DNA of 64,000 bases from Nemophila menziesii (Eukaryota > Streptophyta > Magnoliopsida > Boraginales > Hydrophyllaceae): contig JARWIR010000003.1 of assembly GCA_029959085.1 (NCBI GenBank), forward strand, positions 31,387,505 through 31,451,504, in the 5' to 3' direction. The position numbers and the translations under genes are program-made. A model generated the notes under the pieces. That model made no database searches. It worked only from the letters and a program-made list of their open reading frames with translations, and was not told the origin of the DNA. This document shows, piece after piece, positions 12,861 through 24,450 of the stretch. Positions within the stretch are counted from its first letter, which is position 1. Each line of letters begins with the position of its first letter.

Positions 12861-14275
12861 GGCGGGCTAATCATGATACTATATCTCATGGTGTGTGGCT
12901 TGACTGGTCGTGACGTGTACTCACAAGAAAGAATCTATCAGATATCCAAGTCATGGTAGTGTTGTATTGATTAACCTAACTGTAATCGGGTAATATATTG
13001 TGATACATATTCTAGTATTATTAATTTCAAGTTGGTACTTGAGATTAAGCGAATATATGTGAATGTGATCTGAGTACTATTTTTTATAACCTTGCAAGAT
13101 GTAAACTCATTAGCTTACGAGGGTAACTATAAAGGGGTAATATGATCATTTCAACTTGTTAGGTCAATGACAAGGATCATATTCTATTACCGCTTTATAA
13201 TAAAAGATATTTACCTGATAGAGTGCAAATGTATTTCTATAGTATAATAGTTACATGATTTTGAGTATTGATAGTTTATTGTATAAGTATACTTATAAGA
13301 AAGGGTTAAATATATCTTTTGATTCTCCTCTAAAATTTGAATAGTTATTTGTTGATAAACTGTTTGAATAAGGTTACCACATCATAATATTCGTCACCTA
13401 CCTTAGAGACGAGTAAGCGGCAAAGGAATTGCTCAAGTAGAAGAAAGAACGCATTGGCCACCTACCTAGCCACTTAGAGATTATGCAGGGGCACTTTTTA
13501 ATGAAAAAAATCTGTATATCTCCTACTAGTCATCTACCCTACAACACAATGATATTAAGGAGCAAGACAAAACTAAGATGGAGCAATCCATGAATCTTTT
13601 TCACGGTCTGATCCTTCTATATTCTTTAATCTTTTTATTATGTCTTAAATTTTTAGTATGAGCGAAATTTCCATAATCTGGGATGCTAACCTTAATATTG
13701 TTTTGAAGATATCATATATGATATAGGGATGATTTTTATTTAATTGTTATTCTCCTTATGTAACTTGACATGCTATTCTTTCATCCATTTATTATAAAAA
13801 CTCATAAACTTCCTTAATTATCATGAATATTTTTGCAAGCTCGTATGGGAGATTCGAAGGTAGACATATACCAATATCCGTGTAAGGGACACATGTATAG
13901 AAATTTACCTGGTGTATTAGATAATCGTTAAATAGGTAGAATCATAACTTGCTTTCTAGGTTAGATTATTCAACTACAGAGGAATAACTAAGAGCCTAAG
14001 ACTAAAATTTGTTGATAATCATACCTACGTATGTGTTAAGTGAATTCAATAGAATCATGGTTAATAAGCATATATGTTGAACTATCTTTATCCATATAAA
14101 TGCACATAAGACATCATTAGGGGTATTGTAGCAATCCAAACTCGCATATCATCTATCACCTAATCTATTCAGTTCATTACTTAGAAGTAGATTTATTAGT
14201 TAGTTTTATTTAGTTTATGATTTTTTTGTCAACTGAAATTTTATTAAGAGGTGAAAATAAAAGGTTACGAACTCT
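12861..14275. other. No gene recognised; possible LTR-type relic
   Basis: AT-rich, no open frame. At 14224-14275 a T-run is followed by tcaactgaaattttattaag and gttacgaac, which looks like the reverse complement of a plant LINE 3' end. It may be the stub of another minus-strand LINE into which LINE-2 inserted, but it is too short to be sure. Confidence 0.35.
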
Positions 14276-14279
14276 TATC

Positions 14280-17024
14280 GGAAAAAGCCCCCGTGCCCAA
14301 TGGTCTTAACAGTAAATTTTATAAATAATTTAAGGATATAAATAAAAATGACGTCTTTCTTATGATTCAAGACTTCTTTAACAATGATATCTCACTAGAT
14401 AGGATCAATGATACTCTTATTACACTTATTCCTAAAGAAAACAATCAGGAAAAGTTAGGGGATTATACTCCCCTCTCTTATGTTAATTTTGGGTACAAAA
14501 TTATTGCAAAAAGGCTCTCTAACATATTAAAAAAATTCATGAATAATATTATATCACCTACTCGATCATCTTTTATAAAGGTATGGATATTCTAGATAAT
14601 ATCCTAATTGCATAGGAAATCTCCTTCTTTATGAATCGGAATAGAAAAAATTTAAAAAAAATATGGCAGCTATCAAGATTATATGGCCAAAGCCTATGAC
14701 CAGGTAAGATGAGATTTTATCTTATTAGTTCTTAAGAAATTAGGATTTTACAAAAAATGGGTCGATTGGATTAGAAACTGCATTTCTACAATCTCTTTTC
14801 AAATTAATATGAATGGTGAAAGAATGGAGAAATTCAATCTTGGAAGAGGTATTCGACAAGGAGATCCACTATCATCGTTTCTCTTCACTATTATGACTGC
14901 ATCACTTATTAGTTTGATTGATAATTATGTTATAAATAATCTCATACATGGTATTCAGATTACCAAGAATTTTCCTTGTATCTCCCACTTATTATTTGTA
15001 GATGATTCGCTTTTATTTTTCGATATAGAAAATACAATTTTGCAAGCTTTTAAAAATTTCCTTGAGGAATATTGTGCAAGTTCTGGAAAAAGTATCAACT
15101 TCAATAAATCAGCTATCATCTTCAGTAAAGAGACACCAAAAGAAAAACGAGATTGGATAACATCGGAAATTAATATTAAAGAAACAAGCAATTTAACTAC
15201 CTAGGAATTCCATTATATCACAAAAGATAAAAAATTGAATCGCTTGAATGGATAGCGAAGAAACTTTTTAATAAAACAGAGGGATGGAAAGCTAGACTAC
15301 TTACGGAAGGAGGGAAAGAAGTTCGTATCAAAGCTATCTTACAAGTTATTCCTTATTATACAATGTCTATCTTTTCTTATCCGATAACTTTTTGTAATAA
15401 AGTCATTTCCACCATTCCAAATTTTTGGTGGAATTCAAGAGAACGCAATAGAACACACCCGTTAGCATGGGAGAAGCTGGTTATTGGAAAACTTCTTGGA
15501 GTAATTGGTTTCAAAGATTTCAAGAAGAGGATACAACCCTTTTTGCATCTTAAGCATGGAGGATTATGTCCAACCTAGACTCGCTTGCTGCAAAAGTACT
15601 CAGAGGTATTTACTTCCCTAATAAAGATTTTCTCAATGGTAAATTATGACAGAGTAGGACTTAGAGTTTGGATAAATCATAGAAGGTAGCGACTTTATTA
15701 AGAAATATGGAATTTATCAAATAGGAAATGGAGAGGACATTAATATATGGGAAGACAAGTGGATCAGTACAGATTGGAATATAAAAAAACCTATTAATCG
15801 TAACATCACTAATGTTAAGCAACTATGGACCACGATTCAAATAAGTGGGATCTAGAAATACTGGATAATCTAGTATCACTATAATTTTCATTGAAGTTCA
15901 GATTAGAACGACAAATTCATTTGGCCTTTCTCTACTAACAGACAGTACTCAACAAAAACAGTGTACAAAATCTTAGCTGAAGACCAGATTTTACATCGAC
16001 CCAGTCAGTCAGTGTTAACGAGAACCATAACTCTAGACTGTGGAAAAATATTTGGAAATCTAATATTCCAAAAAAAATAGAATCTTTATATGTAAATCTT
16101 GTAATAACGCTAGCCCTACTAAAAACAATATTTTTAAAAGAAAATGTGCATATTTTGATTTGTGCATTTGGTGTTCTGGTAATAAATATACAGTGGAACA
16201 TCTTATTTTAAATTGTGATATCAGCAAATAGATTTGGACATGATCCACTTTTCAAATCAAGGTGAGTATGGAAAGAAACTCTAAATTAGGGGATTGGATA
16301 CTGGAAGTATTAGATGCCTATTCCAAAGAGGTTTGGGACAACAAAATTATTCTCGACTATATACTTATTAATATCTGGAATATATGGAAGGCAAAAATGA
16401 AAGAAATTTATGAAGATTGTGTCATTGATGGAGATAAAGTTTTATTTTCCACTAATAAATTGATGAAAGAATTACATGGTATAAATTGGAAACAAAATAG
16501 CTTTCTATCTACATGATGGAATCAAGATAACCCCCATCAAAATGTAGAAGAGCCAAATACTGATTCAGATATTACGCTCCTATGTGATGCGTCGTTTAAT
16601 AAAACATATGAAGAGATAGGAATAGAGATTTTACAATTTCCTAAAAGAACTGGCAGCAAGGTCCAGCATAAAGAAACATTATATTGCGATACAATACTTG
16701 AAGGAGAAGCAATGGCAGTTCGAAAGGCAACAAAATAATGCAAAGATTTTCCTGGCTAGAGCAAATTAATTTTCTCATAACCTTGATATCATTCAAGTTA
16801 TTAGGCAGGTGTCATTTGCAAGTTAGAAAATCCAACCGTACAGCAGAAGAATTAACCAGATAGCGAAAGAGTTTGGACAAATCACTTTTAGGCATATTCC
16901 TAGACAATTGAATGGGCTGGAAGACAAACATGCTAAAGAAGCTAGACACGCAGCCACGTAACTTCAACATGGTCACAGTTTTAACTCGGTTTTGGACGAC
17001 TTCAACAGTATGGGAATTGGATGA
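14280..17024 (+). pseudogene. LINE-2 ORF2 pseudogene (RT, zf-RVT, RNase H)
   Basis: RT palm relics: TLITLIPKEN near 14410, [10 protein letters not shown] near 14850, and catalytic FVDD at 14995-15006 (FADD in most LINEs). RT thumb and connection follow at 15000-15580 with stops near 15202 and 15228. The zf-RVT region at 15900-16210 is frame-shifted. A linker with NIWNIWKAKMKEI lies at 16262-16516, then RNase H from about 16570 (LLCDASFNK) to FNSMGIG-stop at 17024. The second half of RNase H is badly frame-shifted. Clearly inactive. Confidence 0.8.
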
Positions 17025-17083
17025 ATTCTTATAGTTTCTCTCTCCTTTTCTTTCTTATAATTTATTTTCCAGTAAAAAAAAAA
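14280..17083 (+). mobile_element. LINE-2: L1-type LINE, 5' truncated
   Basis: Plus-strand LINE starting inside RT, near a relic of the APGPDG motif at about 14288, and ending with a poly(A) run at 17074-17083. It lacks ORF1, endonuclease and the RT N-terminus. The RNase H ends in GIG-stop, shared with LINE-3, -4 and -5, and its KEARHAAT segment is also in LINE-5. No clear target-site duplication was found. Confidence 0.8.
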
Positions 17084-17264
17084 GAGATCTAAATAGTTGG
17101 CTTATTATCAACCAATGCCACTAATTTATACAATATAGAAGAAACAAAATACTATTTTCGTTGAATAGTCTATCCAGCCAGAGAGATTAATGTTGTGCCT
17201 AGCATAATAAAGACAACCCAACGAATGAAATATACATGTATTTTGGGTATTTAATTTACAATAA

Positions 17265-17430
17265 TCCACCAAATTATGTCGCATAACCCAGTAGATTATG
17301 CCGCACAAAATAGTGAATTGTGTCGCACACCCTAGTGAATTGTGTCGCACAATTCAATAAATTGTGTCGCACATCTCAGTAAATTATTGTATCATAGCTC
17401 AGCGAATTGTGTCACAGTTACATCGCAGTA
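17265..17430 (+). repeat. 22-bp minisatellite
   Basis: About seven to eight tandem copies of a roughly 22-bp unit close to agtgaattgtgtcgcacaac, with drift at the edges (for example agtagattatgccgcacaaa). It ends immediately before the left target-site duplication of LINE-3. The 74-codon minus-strand ORF at 17126-17350 only reflects the repeat. Confidence 0.8.
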
Positions 17431-17444
17431 AATGATATTATTAA
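17431..17444. repeat. LINE-3 target-site duplication, left copy
   Basis: aatgatattattaa; an identical 14-bp copy at 23274-23287 brackets LINE-3. Confidence 0.9.
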
Positions 17445-17493
17445 CTTTTTTTAATCGAAAAAGTAACTTGCATAAATAAATTAAAAGTACAAA

Positions 17494-20400
17494 TCAGCCT
17501 ATTCCTCTAGGTTCAAAATCGCCCCTAAGAAGGTTAACTAATTGGGAAGGATAGGAAACATTCCAAAGGCCAAACAATTTGCCTAATAGCTTTTGTTTGG
17601 CCACCCAATCAGCTACTTTGTTTTTTGATCTCTTCAGATAAGAGATATTAATATTACAATCATCCTTGCAAATCATAATATTTCTAACCAAAACCCTAGA
17701 GGAACTAGTAATTTTAAATATAGAATTGATTTGATTAACTAACACTAGGTTATCATTCTCAATTTCTACAGATTCAGGACTGAATTTAGCTGCCATGTCA
17801 CAAGTTGCTTGAATTCCTCTTGCTTCTGCTTCCAAAACCGAGTGAGCCTTGATATCTTTTGCAAAACCTTCTATCATTATACCTGTGGAATCCCTAAGAA
17901 TACAAGCAAAGGCAGCGGTATTATTTAACACATTGACTGAAACCTCTCAGTTTATTTTAAATGTACCAGCACTTGGGGGTTTCCATTTACAATCTAAATT
18001 AGGTATAGAAGCAGAACTTCTATTCCTATATATCTGTTCATTACCAACAAAATTTCTCAAAGTTTCATTTTGAGAATGATCAGAAAATAATGTATCACAA
18101 TTCATTTCAGAGTTAGCCACAGTAGTATGCTCAAAAGCTTTATAATACTCATCATAGGCTATAAGTGCTTTTCTTACCGTGTTTAAAGGATTAGGAACTT
18201 CTCCTTTAAATATAAAATCGTTTCTGCCTTTCCAAATACTCCAAGCAACAAAAAAAGCCATTTCTCCCATTTGTTCACTTCTGTCTTTATTCTCAATTGA
18301 CCAGAGTCTAACAAATTGAATCTTTTTTTTGATATTACAAGATGGTTCAATAAGGGAATTAAAGCTTAAAGGGCATGCTAGCATACAACCCTTGCCCAAG
18401 AACATTGGAAAAAAATATGTTCTATAGATTCAGTTTTCTCTCCACAAATATCACAATTTGGATTGTCTACTGATTTTCTTTTGAATCTATTTTCATTCAT
18501 AGGTAACCCATTATTAGTGCATTTCCAGATAAAAAATTTAATTTAGGCAACACTTTGCATTGTTATAAGAACTTCCAGTCTTTCTCTTCCAGGCAAAAGG
18601 ATGATTCTCCATATTTTTTGTCTTTCAGTTTATCACACTTCAGTTGGTTTTTCCAATGTTTTCTATAACATTCCTTTACTGTGACCTCTCCACTTTTTGC
18701 ACAAGTCCAGAAAGGAGTATCTATACAGTAATAAGAGGAAAATGAATATTTCTCAAATGATTTTAGCTGTGCCAGATTCAAAAATCTCATAAATGAAAGA
18801 TTTATTCCATTCTTTTTTACCTTCATTGAAAAGTTCAGAAACAAGAAGCAGCTGACAGTTAGAAGGTTTAACAAGTGTTATTTACTTTGGTAGCCAAGAA
18901 TCATTCCAAATTCTAATCGAATTTCCATTCCCAACTGTCCAATATATTTCATTTTTAAGGCAATCTCTACCTGCTAAGATGTTTTTCCAACCCCATGAAC
19001 AGTTACTAGTCACATTTGCTTCCTAAATGTTGAATTTTGAAAATATTTACCCTTCAAATTTTTAAATAAAAGAGAATTCTCATTCTGAAATTTTTTTCCA
19101 TGCATTAGATGCAAGGAGAGCAAGATTTTGGGTGTGAAAATCCTTAAAGCCAATCCCTCCATCATCTTTGAATTCATTAGTGTTTGCCACTTGATCCAGT
19201 GGCTCCTATTCTCTCCTTGACTATTCCAATAGAAATTGGAGATCAAAGATGTCAAATGACTTGTCAGATTCTTAGGGATTAAGAAAACTGACATAATATA
19301 ATTAGGAATAGCTCCTATAACTACTTTCACAAGAACTTCTTTGCCACTTTTTGATAGCATTTTAGTATCCAAGCCCTCCATTCTTTTCAATATCATTTCA
19401 ACCAACCACTCAAGTGATTTAACTTTAGATTTGCCCCATCCTGAGGGGATGCCCAGATATTTACCCAAATCTTTAATTTTTCTCATTCTAAGAAGAAATG
19501 ATACTGAATTTCTAACTTTGGGTGGTGTGTTGAAGCTATAAAGTACTCCACTTTTATTCAAATTAATGCATTGACATGTAGCCAAGCAATACCAGTTAAT
19601 AATTGTAGTAAAAATATCAACATTATATTTATTAGCCTCAAGAAAAAAGAGGCTACCATCAACAAAGAGAATGTGAGTAATACTAGGTGAACCTCTAGCA
19701 ATTTTAATACCCTTAAGTAAACCTTTATGTACATAATTATCAATCAAAGAAGAAAGAGCTTGAGTTACTATACAGAATAAATATGGATATAAAGGGTCTC
19801 CTTGTCTTAGCCCTTTTTAGGGTTTAAAATATCAACTAAAGTACCATTAATTTGGACTTTATAAGTTACTGTACTAACACAGTTAAAAGTCCATGCCACC
19901 CACTTTTCATTAAAACACATAGTTCTCATTAAATCTAACAAAAAATACCACTCTATATTTTCATATGTTTTACTCATATCTGCTTTGATAGCCAGATAAT
20001 ATTTCTTAGAATATCTTTTATTCTTCAGGAAATGGCTAATTTTCTGAGCAATCAAAATATTTTCAAAAATAGATCTCACAGGGATAAAAGTAGTTTGAGT
20101 CTCTGATATAATTGTACTCATCAATGGCTGTAACCTATTAGCCAAAATTTTAGATACTGTTTTATATAAGAAATTTGCGCAGCTTATAGGTCTATAAGCT
20201 GAAATCATATCAGGGTTAATACATTTTGGAATGAGAGCAATAATAGTACTATTAATATCAGCCAATGAGGAGTTATTCTAAACAAAATCAGAAATCAAAG
20301 TAAGTAAATCCTCTTTCACTTCATTCCAATATTTTTTTTAAAAGAAACCTCCAAAGCCATCAGGCCCAGGTGATTTGTCACTACCTAGAGACCATACAAC

Positions 20401-21725
20401 CTCCTTTAATTCCTTCATCAACACTGGTTTAGTCAGTTGTTGATTCATATCATATGTTACAACTTTTCTAATGCAGTTGAGTATAGGAGTGTAATTCCTT
20501 GTACCCGCTGAAGAGAATATATTGTTATAATATGAAGTTATTTCGAAGTAATATCCTTCTCATCAGAAATCCACTCACCAGAACTATTTTTAAGTCTGGT
20601 AATTCTATTTTTTGTTCTCCTTACTTTGGTGATTGCTTGAAAATATTTAGAATTTATATCTACAAGTTCCAACCAATTATTTTTAGATCTGAGTGCCCAG
20701 TATTGTTCTTCTTTTCTCCAGTGATTTCCCATATCTAAACTTAGCTTATCAAAAGCTAATTTGTTGTTATCAAAGAAAGGCTCATTGAACAGCTTCTCCA
20801 TCTAAGATAGTGTATTATTAATGAGTAATATATTATTGAGGATTCTCTTTCTAGCCCAGAGAGTAACTTGTCCTTGAGTTCTCTTAAGTTTAATTCCAAA
20901 AGAGTGAATCCCTCTAAGTGGGTCAGAGGTAACTTTTTTCCAAGTATCTTGGATCAATTTACAAAAACTATCATCATGAATCCAACCTTTCTGTAAAATG
21001 AATCTTTTATTGTTTTTACTTGAAGGAATCCCACAATTCAGAATGAAAGGAGAATGATCAGATGCAGTAGGAGGGAGCACACAATTCCAAGAATTTGGAA
21101 ATTTATCCATTTATATTTTATTGACAAGAATTCTATCTAGAACTTGTTTTATCTATTGGTTGCCATTTCTCTTGTTAGACCAAGTAAAATTACAGCCCTT
21201 AGCAGGTAAATCCAAGAGATCCAGTCTATCAATGAAATCATTAAAGAATTCCATCTGTCTTTTGTTGTTACTACAGATTTCCCCACCTAATTTCTCATAT
21301 GGAAACCTGATAAGATTAAAATCTCCCATAATACACCAACAGTTAAGTGTATTTTTGATATTCTCAATACTTATAAGAAAACTTTCCTTCTCACTATCTG
21401 CAGTAGGACCATAAACAAATGAGATTTCGCATAAAACAAGTTTTGCACCAATATATTCACATTGAATTAAGTTCTTGTCAGAACTTATAATTTTAAAGTT
21501 ATCAAAATCTTTGACAAAAACTGCTAATCCTCCAAACAATACAACAGGATCATCATAAGTTGCAAGTTTCAAATTAATTTTGGGACTAACCTTATCTATG
21601 AAATCAGATTTATTCTTAGTTTCAAAAAGAAAAAGTACCTCTAATTTGTGAGTCTTGACCATGTCGATAAGACTCGGCTCTGTCAAGGCAGTGCCAATGC
21701 CTTGACAGTTCCAAGCTTGTATCAT
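17494..21725 (-). pseudogene. LINE-3 ORF2 pseudogene
   Basis: Starts at Met near 21725 (MIQAWNCQGIG). Endonuclease motifs: FETKN, GDFNLIRF and, after a break near 21153, SDHSPF near 21060. RT: IIALIPKC and YRPISCANF in 20265-19807; motif A as IKADMSKTYENIEW (family usually KAYD). The usual FADD is FVDG at 19655-19666, so the second catalytic Asp is lost. zf-RVT relic around 18880-18410. Linker at 18405-17947, an in-frame TGA at 17947-17949 where KINCDAS would be expected, then RNase H at 17931-17494 with EAEA, ENDN and VADW, ending in RGIG-stop. Confidence 0.88.
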
Positions 21726-21733
21726 AAAGCGTT

Positions 21734-22989
21734 TTAGGGTTGATATGGGTCAACCCCGTAAACCGCTTCAGAATTTTGTGAGCCTATTCCTTCAAGAGCA
21801 TCCTCATCATCCCATTTTTCTGAGACATTTTCAAAGACCTCTTTATCCAAATCCATTCCATCAGCCTTCTCATCTTCATCAATGTTGATGTTGAGAGTTG
21901 CTGGTACAAAAGAGAGGTCTTCTTCGTCATTAGGAAGCCCTAGGTCTTCCCTTACCTTCTTAGTTCGATTTTTGTTTCTCTCCAAAGACCCAAAACAAAT
22001 ATTGTGATCAGAGTTGTTTAAAATCGATGGGTCCAATATAACATTTGGGCTAGAGATATGATTTGGGCCTTCATATTTTGGGCCACATAAAGCTTGGATC
22101 TCTTCAGTGTTGAGAGGCCTTATATTTCCATGTTGGGCTACACCACTAACCAAATTATTATCCAACTAAACAGCTGGGAGAGTTAAGAGGGACTGGACCA
22201 AATTACTATTCTGCTTAACTTCTTCTCCAACCATACCTTCTCTTAAATTTAGATTTTTATTTTTTAGCTTGAGAGGCCTTTTAAATTGTTTTTTCTGAAT
22301 AAAAGGACCATTAGTAGTAGCTTTGAAGACAAAATCCGGATGCCCTCTCTCTACTTCAGTGTAACTTATCCAATTTCCCAACCTGGTTATCAATTTGTTA
22401 GGATTATCACACTTCCTCTCTTCATGAGAGAGGATGCCACAGCTATAGCAGAAATCAAAGAGCTTCTCGTATTTGAAAGAGATCCAAACTGATTGATCAC
22501 TTCCAGTTTTAAATAAAAAGCCAGATACAAGAGGATTTTCAATCTCACAGTCAACTCTCACCCTTACAGTGGAGTTTTCTTTAAATTTCAACGGGTCTGA
22601 GAGTTCAATCTCAGTAGGGTAACCAATTTTAGCAGAAGTTCTTTTCAAGAAGCTTAGGGTCTAAAACACAATCTTCATACTTTTGAATCAAGAGATGGAA
22701 CCCAAAAACATAATAAGGTATATTATTCCAAACAGTTTCAAGATCCTCTTCTTTTTGGAATTCTACAACACTTAAGGTTCATACCTCATTTATCCAGCGT
22801 AATTCTACATTTAATACTCCAATGTTATATAATAATTTTCTTAAGGTAGTTCATATTAATGTTACCTAATGCTAAAATATGGATGAAGAGTTTAGGGACA
22901 TCATATTTCGCATACACCGCTTCTCTATCAGGAGAAAGGACAAGATCTTCTTCTAAATCTTCCATCTCATCTCCTTTAAAGCCTGTCAT
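21734..22989 (-). pseudogene. LINE-3 ORF1 pseudogene
   Basis: Start chosen at the ATG at 22989-22987 (MTGFKGDEMEDLEEDL), which precedes a DUF4283 relic broken by frameshifts around 22870-22650. A long open part at 22648-22166 has LKFKENSTVRVRVD and the CCHC knuckle CYSCGILSHEERKC. The C-terminal part at 22165-21734 is separated by a stop. ORF2 starts 8 bp downstream. Role in the family: RNA-binding partner of ORF2. Confidence 0.8.
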
Positions 22990-23273
22990 AAATGCTAAGA
23001 AGAGACAAGAGGAAAATTAAAAGATAAAAGTAAAGGAGAAATTAATGAAACACGTGAACAAGATTTTCAAGTATTTAATGTTAGCAAAAGTGATAAAGAG
23101 CAGAGAAAACTTCATGGATCGGAGTAAAAGAGAGGCTCCAGAAAAAGATCGGTTAAGGGAGAGACAAAATTTAGAAGGGAAGGGTGGAAAGAAACTTGGA
23201 GAAGAAGGCCGTCTCGGGAATCGTGCCAGGGATGGTTTTGAAAGCCATGTAGTCCTTGACAAGTTGAAGATAT
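22990..23273 (-). promoter_or_regulatory. LINE-3 5' UTR / internal promoter region
   Basis: Non-coding segment between the ORF1 start and the right target-site duplication. L1-type LINEs carry their promoter in this region. No specific factor site is identified. The two short opposed ORFs here have no homology that I recognise. Confidence 0.5.
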
Positions 23274-23287
23274 AATGATATTATTAA
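23274..23287. repeat. LINE-3 target-site duplication, right copy
   Basis: aatgatattattaa, identical to 17431-17444. Confidence 0.9.
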
Positions 23288-24296
23288 ATTGAATTGTTAG
23301 TGAAGTAAGTTAAATCTTATATAGAAAGTTTGTTAGGTTGTTGATCTTTTAGATTAATCCTCCTATATATTATATGAAGTTTATAAGAACAAAAATATTG
23401 ATATATTAATATATAATTATATTTTATTTTAAATTTCTTTTCATTCTTCTCTTTTCTATATTCTACCAATCTCCTTTATTTGAACCAAAAGAAGAAAAAA
23501 AGCAATCTCCTTTATCAGCAATACCGTTGTTCAATTAATTTGTTAGCATTTGGTGATTAAATTAAGCTAAAGCTTTATGAAACCTATTATAAGTTCAGTC
23601 ACGCGTAAACAAAAGTTGGAAAGGGAAAAGATGAAATCATTTAGTTCAGTTATACGACAGTCTACACATATACTAGAAAGCTATTAGGACTAAACCAAAA
23701 AAAAAAATGTAAGGACTGAAATGGCGGTGCCACTTAACTTTACAGCAAGTGTATAGATAATTAATTGAGACACAGTCTCCTTTTGCTGCATAAATTCAAA
23801 CCTAATTGTTGGGTGAGTTGAGAATTGAAGTTTCGACGTAGAACTTAAGGATAAGTTGTTCTAGTCTAACGGTGAGGTGTGCACAGATTAGTATTAGGAG
23901 CTAGGGGAGAAGGATATTTTCTTTGAAGACAGTTCGACGGTGCCATTGAGCACACACTACAAACTAATTAAATGATCTTCATGTAACTAGTAGGTGAGCT
24001 TTCCACATTGTTATGACTTTAAAACTTATTACTACAAGATATAAATTGGGGTCATGATCTACTATCAATGAATAAGTAACTTAAATGAGATATAAAAGGT
24101 GACCTAGATGATTTGAGAGATAAATTAGTGGGAAAGTACTTCCATTTCTTTGTAATTTATTTTCTCATTCTTAATTTTTTCTTTTTTACCTGAACTACTT
24201 TTTAACTCCTTCAAATGCCCTTCCACTAACTTTTCGTAATTAAGATCCTTAACAATTTCTGCCCATTTTTCAACTTCTAATAAACTAATGTTGTTT
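23288..24296. other. No gene recognised
   Basis: AT-rich with several short pyrimidine tracts. No ORF above background and no repeat boundaries that I can support. Confidence 0.4.
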
Positions 24297-24392
24297 CACT
24301 ACCACGTTTTTAGTACAGATGGTCAACCATCTAACGACCGTTAACGGTGGTCCCATCCTATTATTCGTAGCTTTCAGTGGTAGCTAGAAGTA
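24297..24392 (+). mobile_element. Possible CACTA-type terminal region
   Basis: Begins cactaccacgtttttagtac and carries small hairpins (gatggtcaaccatc; cgaccgttaacggtggtc) of the kind found in subterminal regions of CACTA transposons. Similar hairpin sequence (ccgaccg...cggt; accatcgac...atcgatggt) resumes after LINE-4 at 29488-29630, which suggests LINE-4 inserted into this element. The opposite terminus (tagtg) was not located, so this is tentative. Confidence 0.35.
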
Positions 24393-24450
24393 TTTTTTTT
24401 TTTTTTGTTCTAATCGCTTATATATTAAAACCAATAGTTACAATATAAAG

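Larger units (their letters stand above)
17445..23273 (-). mobile_element. LINE-3: near full-length L1-type LINE
   Basis: 5829 bp on the minus strand between perfect 14-bp target-site duplications. Its T-run at 17446-17452 is the poly(A) tail on the other strand. It carries a 5' UTR (22990-23273), ORF1 with DUF4283 relic and CCHC knuckle, and ORF2 with EN, RT, zf-RVT and RNase H. It appears complete at the 5' end, unusual in this window. Several stops and frameshifts and a mutated RT active site make it inactive. Closest in layout to LINE-4. Confidence 0.92.

Noticed and set aside
14224..14275. Separate LINE 3' end on the minus strand
   Set aside because: Resembles one but is about 50 bp long, with no RNase H coding and no TSD; not listed as its own element.
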